This document shows, piece by piece, positions 63,411 to 64,000 of a DNA stretch of 64,000 nt. The position numbers and the translations under genes were made by a program. Numbering within the stretch: position 1 is the first letter of the stretch; every line of letters begins with the position of its first letter. Origin of the DNA: Dictyobacter vulcani. GTDB lineage: Bacteria; Chloroflexota; Ktedonobacteria; Ktedonobacterales; Ktedonobacteraceae. The notes below the pieces were generated by a model. It had not been told where the DNA came from, made no database searches, and saw nothing but the letters and a program-made list of their open reading frames with translations. The DNA lies in NCBI RefSeq assembly GCF_008974265.1, contig NZ_BKZW01000001.1, positions 868,001-932,000 of the forward strand, read 5' to 3'.

Positions 63411-64000
63411 TTATGAATCGCCCTGTGAGCGGAAAACATAGCCAATGCCAGGCTCTGTAACGATATATTTTGGTCGCGATGGCTCGGACTCAACTTTTAA
63501 TCTGAGTTGCCGAACATAGACACGCAGGTAGTCAGCTTCTTCGCCGTATTCTGGTCCCCAGACAGCACGCAACAGTGAACGATGGGTCATTACTTTGCCA
63601 GCATATAACATCAATTGACGCAAAAGTTCAAATTCGGTGGGTGTCAGGCGAACTTCCTGGGAACCAGCCCGGACCTGTCGCCGCACAACATCCATATAGA
63701 GATAACCGTCCTCGCTCGTCAATATTTCTGGCTCACGCTCATTGGCAGCTTCCTTTGAACCAGACCGGCGCAAGCAAGCGCGCACGCGCGCCTGGAGTTC
63801 ATCATTGCTAAACGGCTTGGTTAAATAATCATCGGCCCCAAAGTCCAGAGCTTTGATTTTCTGCTTCTCCTCAGCGACTGCCGAAAGAACAATGATCGGT
63901 GTCTGGGTAAATTGGCGCACCTGAACACATACCTCTACGCCATCCATACCTCCCGGGAGACAGATATCCAACAAAATCAAATCTGGTTGATGTAGTCTGA
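63411..64000 (-). CDS. OmpR/PhoB-type response regulator (5' end outside the window)
   Basis: The reading frame stays open to the last base, so the N-terminus of this gene lies beyond 64000. The visible 196 residues begin in the receiver (LRLHQPDLILLDICLPGG, with D in LLDICLPGG) and continue through KPFSNDEL. The C-terminal domain (about the last 105 residues) is a winged helix of the OmpR group with LTPTEFELLRQLML and the recognition helix of YLRVYVRQLRLKVE, then YIVTEPGIGYVF. A short acidic linker joins them. A kinase partner is probably in the unseen flank. Confidence 0.92.
   Translation of the reverse strand, partial: RLHQPDLILLDICLPGGMDGVEVCVQVRQFTQTPIIVLSAVAEEKQKIKALDFGADDYLTKPFSNDELQARVRACLRRSGSKEAANEREPEILTSEDGYLYMDVVRRQVRAGSQEVRLTPTEFELLRQLMLYAGKVMTHRSLLRAVWGPEYGEEADYLRVYVRQLRLKVESEPSRPKYIVTEPGIGYVFRSQGDS

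Overview
The window is about 50% GC, dense in genes, and carries no rRNA, tRNA or CRISPR array that I can see. The gene mix points to a soil-type, filamentous-like member of the Chloroflexota, most plausibly Ktedonobacteria: a menaquinone-type UbiE/MenG with a long-chain prenyl diphosphate synthase, a bacterial deoxyhypusine-synthase homologue beside SpeD, secreted S8 and S53 proteases, DhnA-type aldolase, and DUF4397/DUF4126 proteins. This placement is inference from gene content, not from a marker gene.

Layout. 0-2.4 kb: a TetR regulator and a zinc-type ArsR/CDF efflux operon. 2.4-6.3 kb: a convergent sensor kinase/response regulator pair and a ROK kinase. 6.6-13.2 kb: a two-gene operon of unknown function, an A-type Fe-S carrier, an S8 protease, an M20 peptidase, thioredoxin reductase and an unknown gene. 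13.4-21.6 kb: class I aldolase, a DUF4397 protein, an ECF sigma factor with a TolB-like membrane partner, a zinc-ribbon lipid-facing protein and an S53 lipoprotein protease. 21.9-23.9 kb: uvrB.

24.2-28.9 kb is a polyamine locus: a deoxyhypusine-synthase homologue, speD and an agmatinase. An IS4-type insertion sequence sits between speD and the agmatinase, in the middle of a foldback repeat. speD is preceded by a helically phased array of TTAGGT boxes and a structured leader. 29.4-36.7 kb: a low-complexity protein with 60-bp tandem repeats, a small element with the same ends as the IS, a PflX-type radical SAM protein, ispB and ubiE-like menaquinone genes, a Nudix gene, an Mrp ATPase and a cysteine-less peroxiredoxin-like protein. 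36.8-41.7 kb: a cystathionine-type PLP enzyme, a PRC/BON protein, DUF4126 and a GH1 beta-glucosidase.

41.8-49.5 kb is a minus-strand operon that looks like an orphan electron-input arm of complex I: NuoB, a NuoI-NuoE fusion, NuoF, and two tandem copies of an 802-residue NuoG-N-terminus/GltD/ferredoxin fusion. There is no NuoC, NuoD or membrane subunit beside it. The 3' ends of the two copies are almost identical DNA. This is the best candidate for an undescribed system. 50-52.3 kb holds a MocA-type oxidoreductase and leuB. 52.3-62.5 kb is a Pil-Chp-like chemosensory operon (PatA-like DUF4388 protein, two CheY-like regulators, CheW, a methyl-accepting protein, hybrid CheA). The window ends inside an OmpR-type regulator.

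A general caution: seven otherwise intact genes are broken by eight one-base indels, mostly in short G/C runs. Restoring each base gives a full-length family member, so these look more like sequence errors than decayed genes, but the sequence alone cannot prove it.
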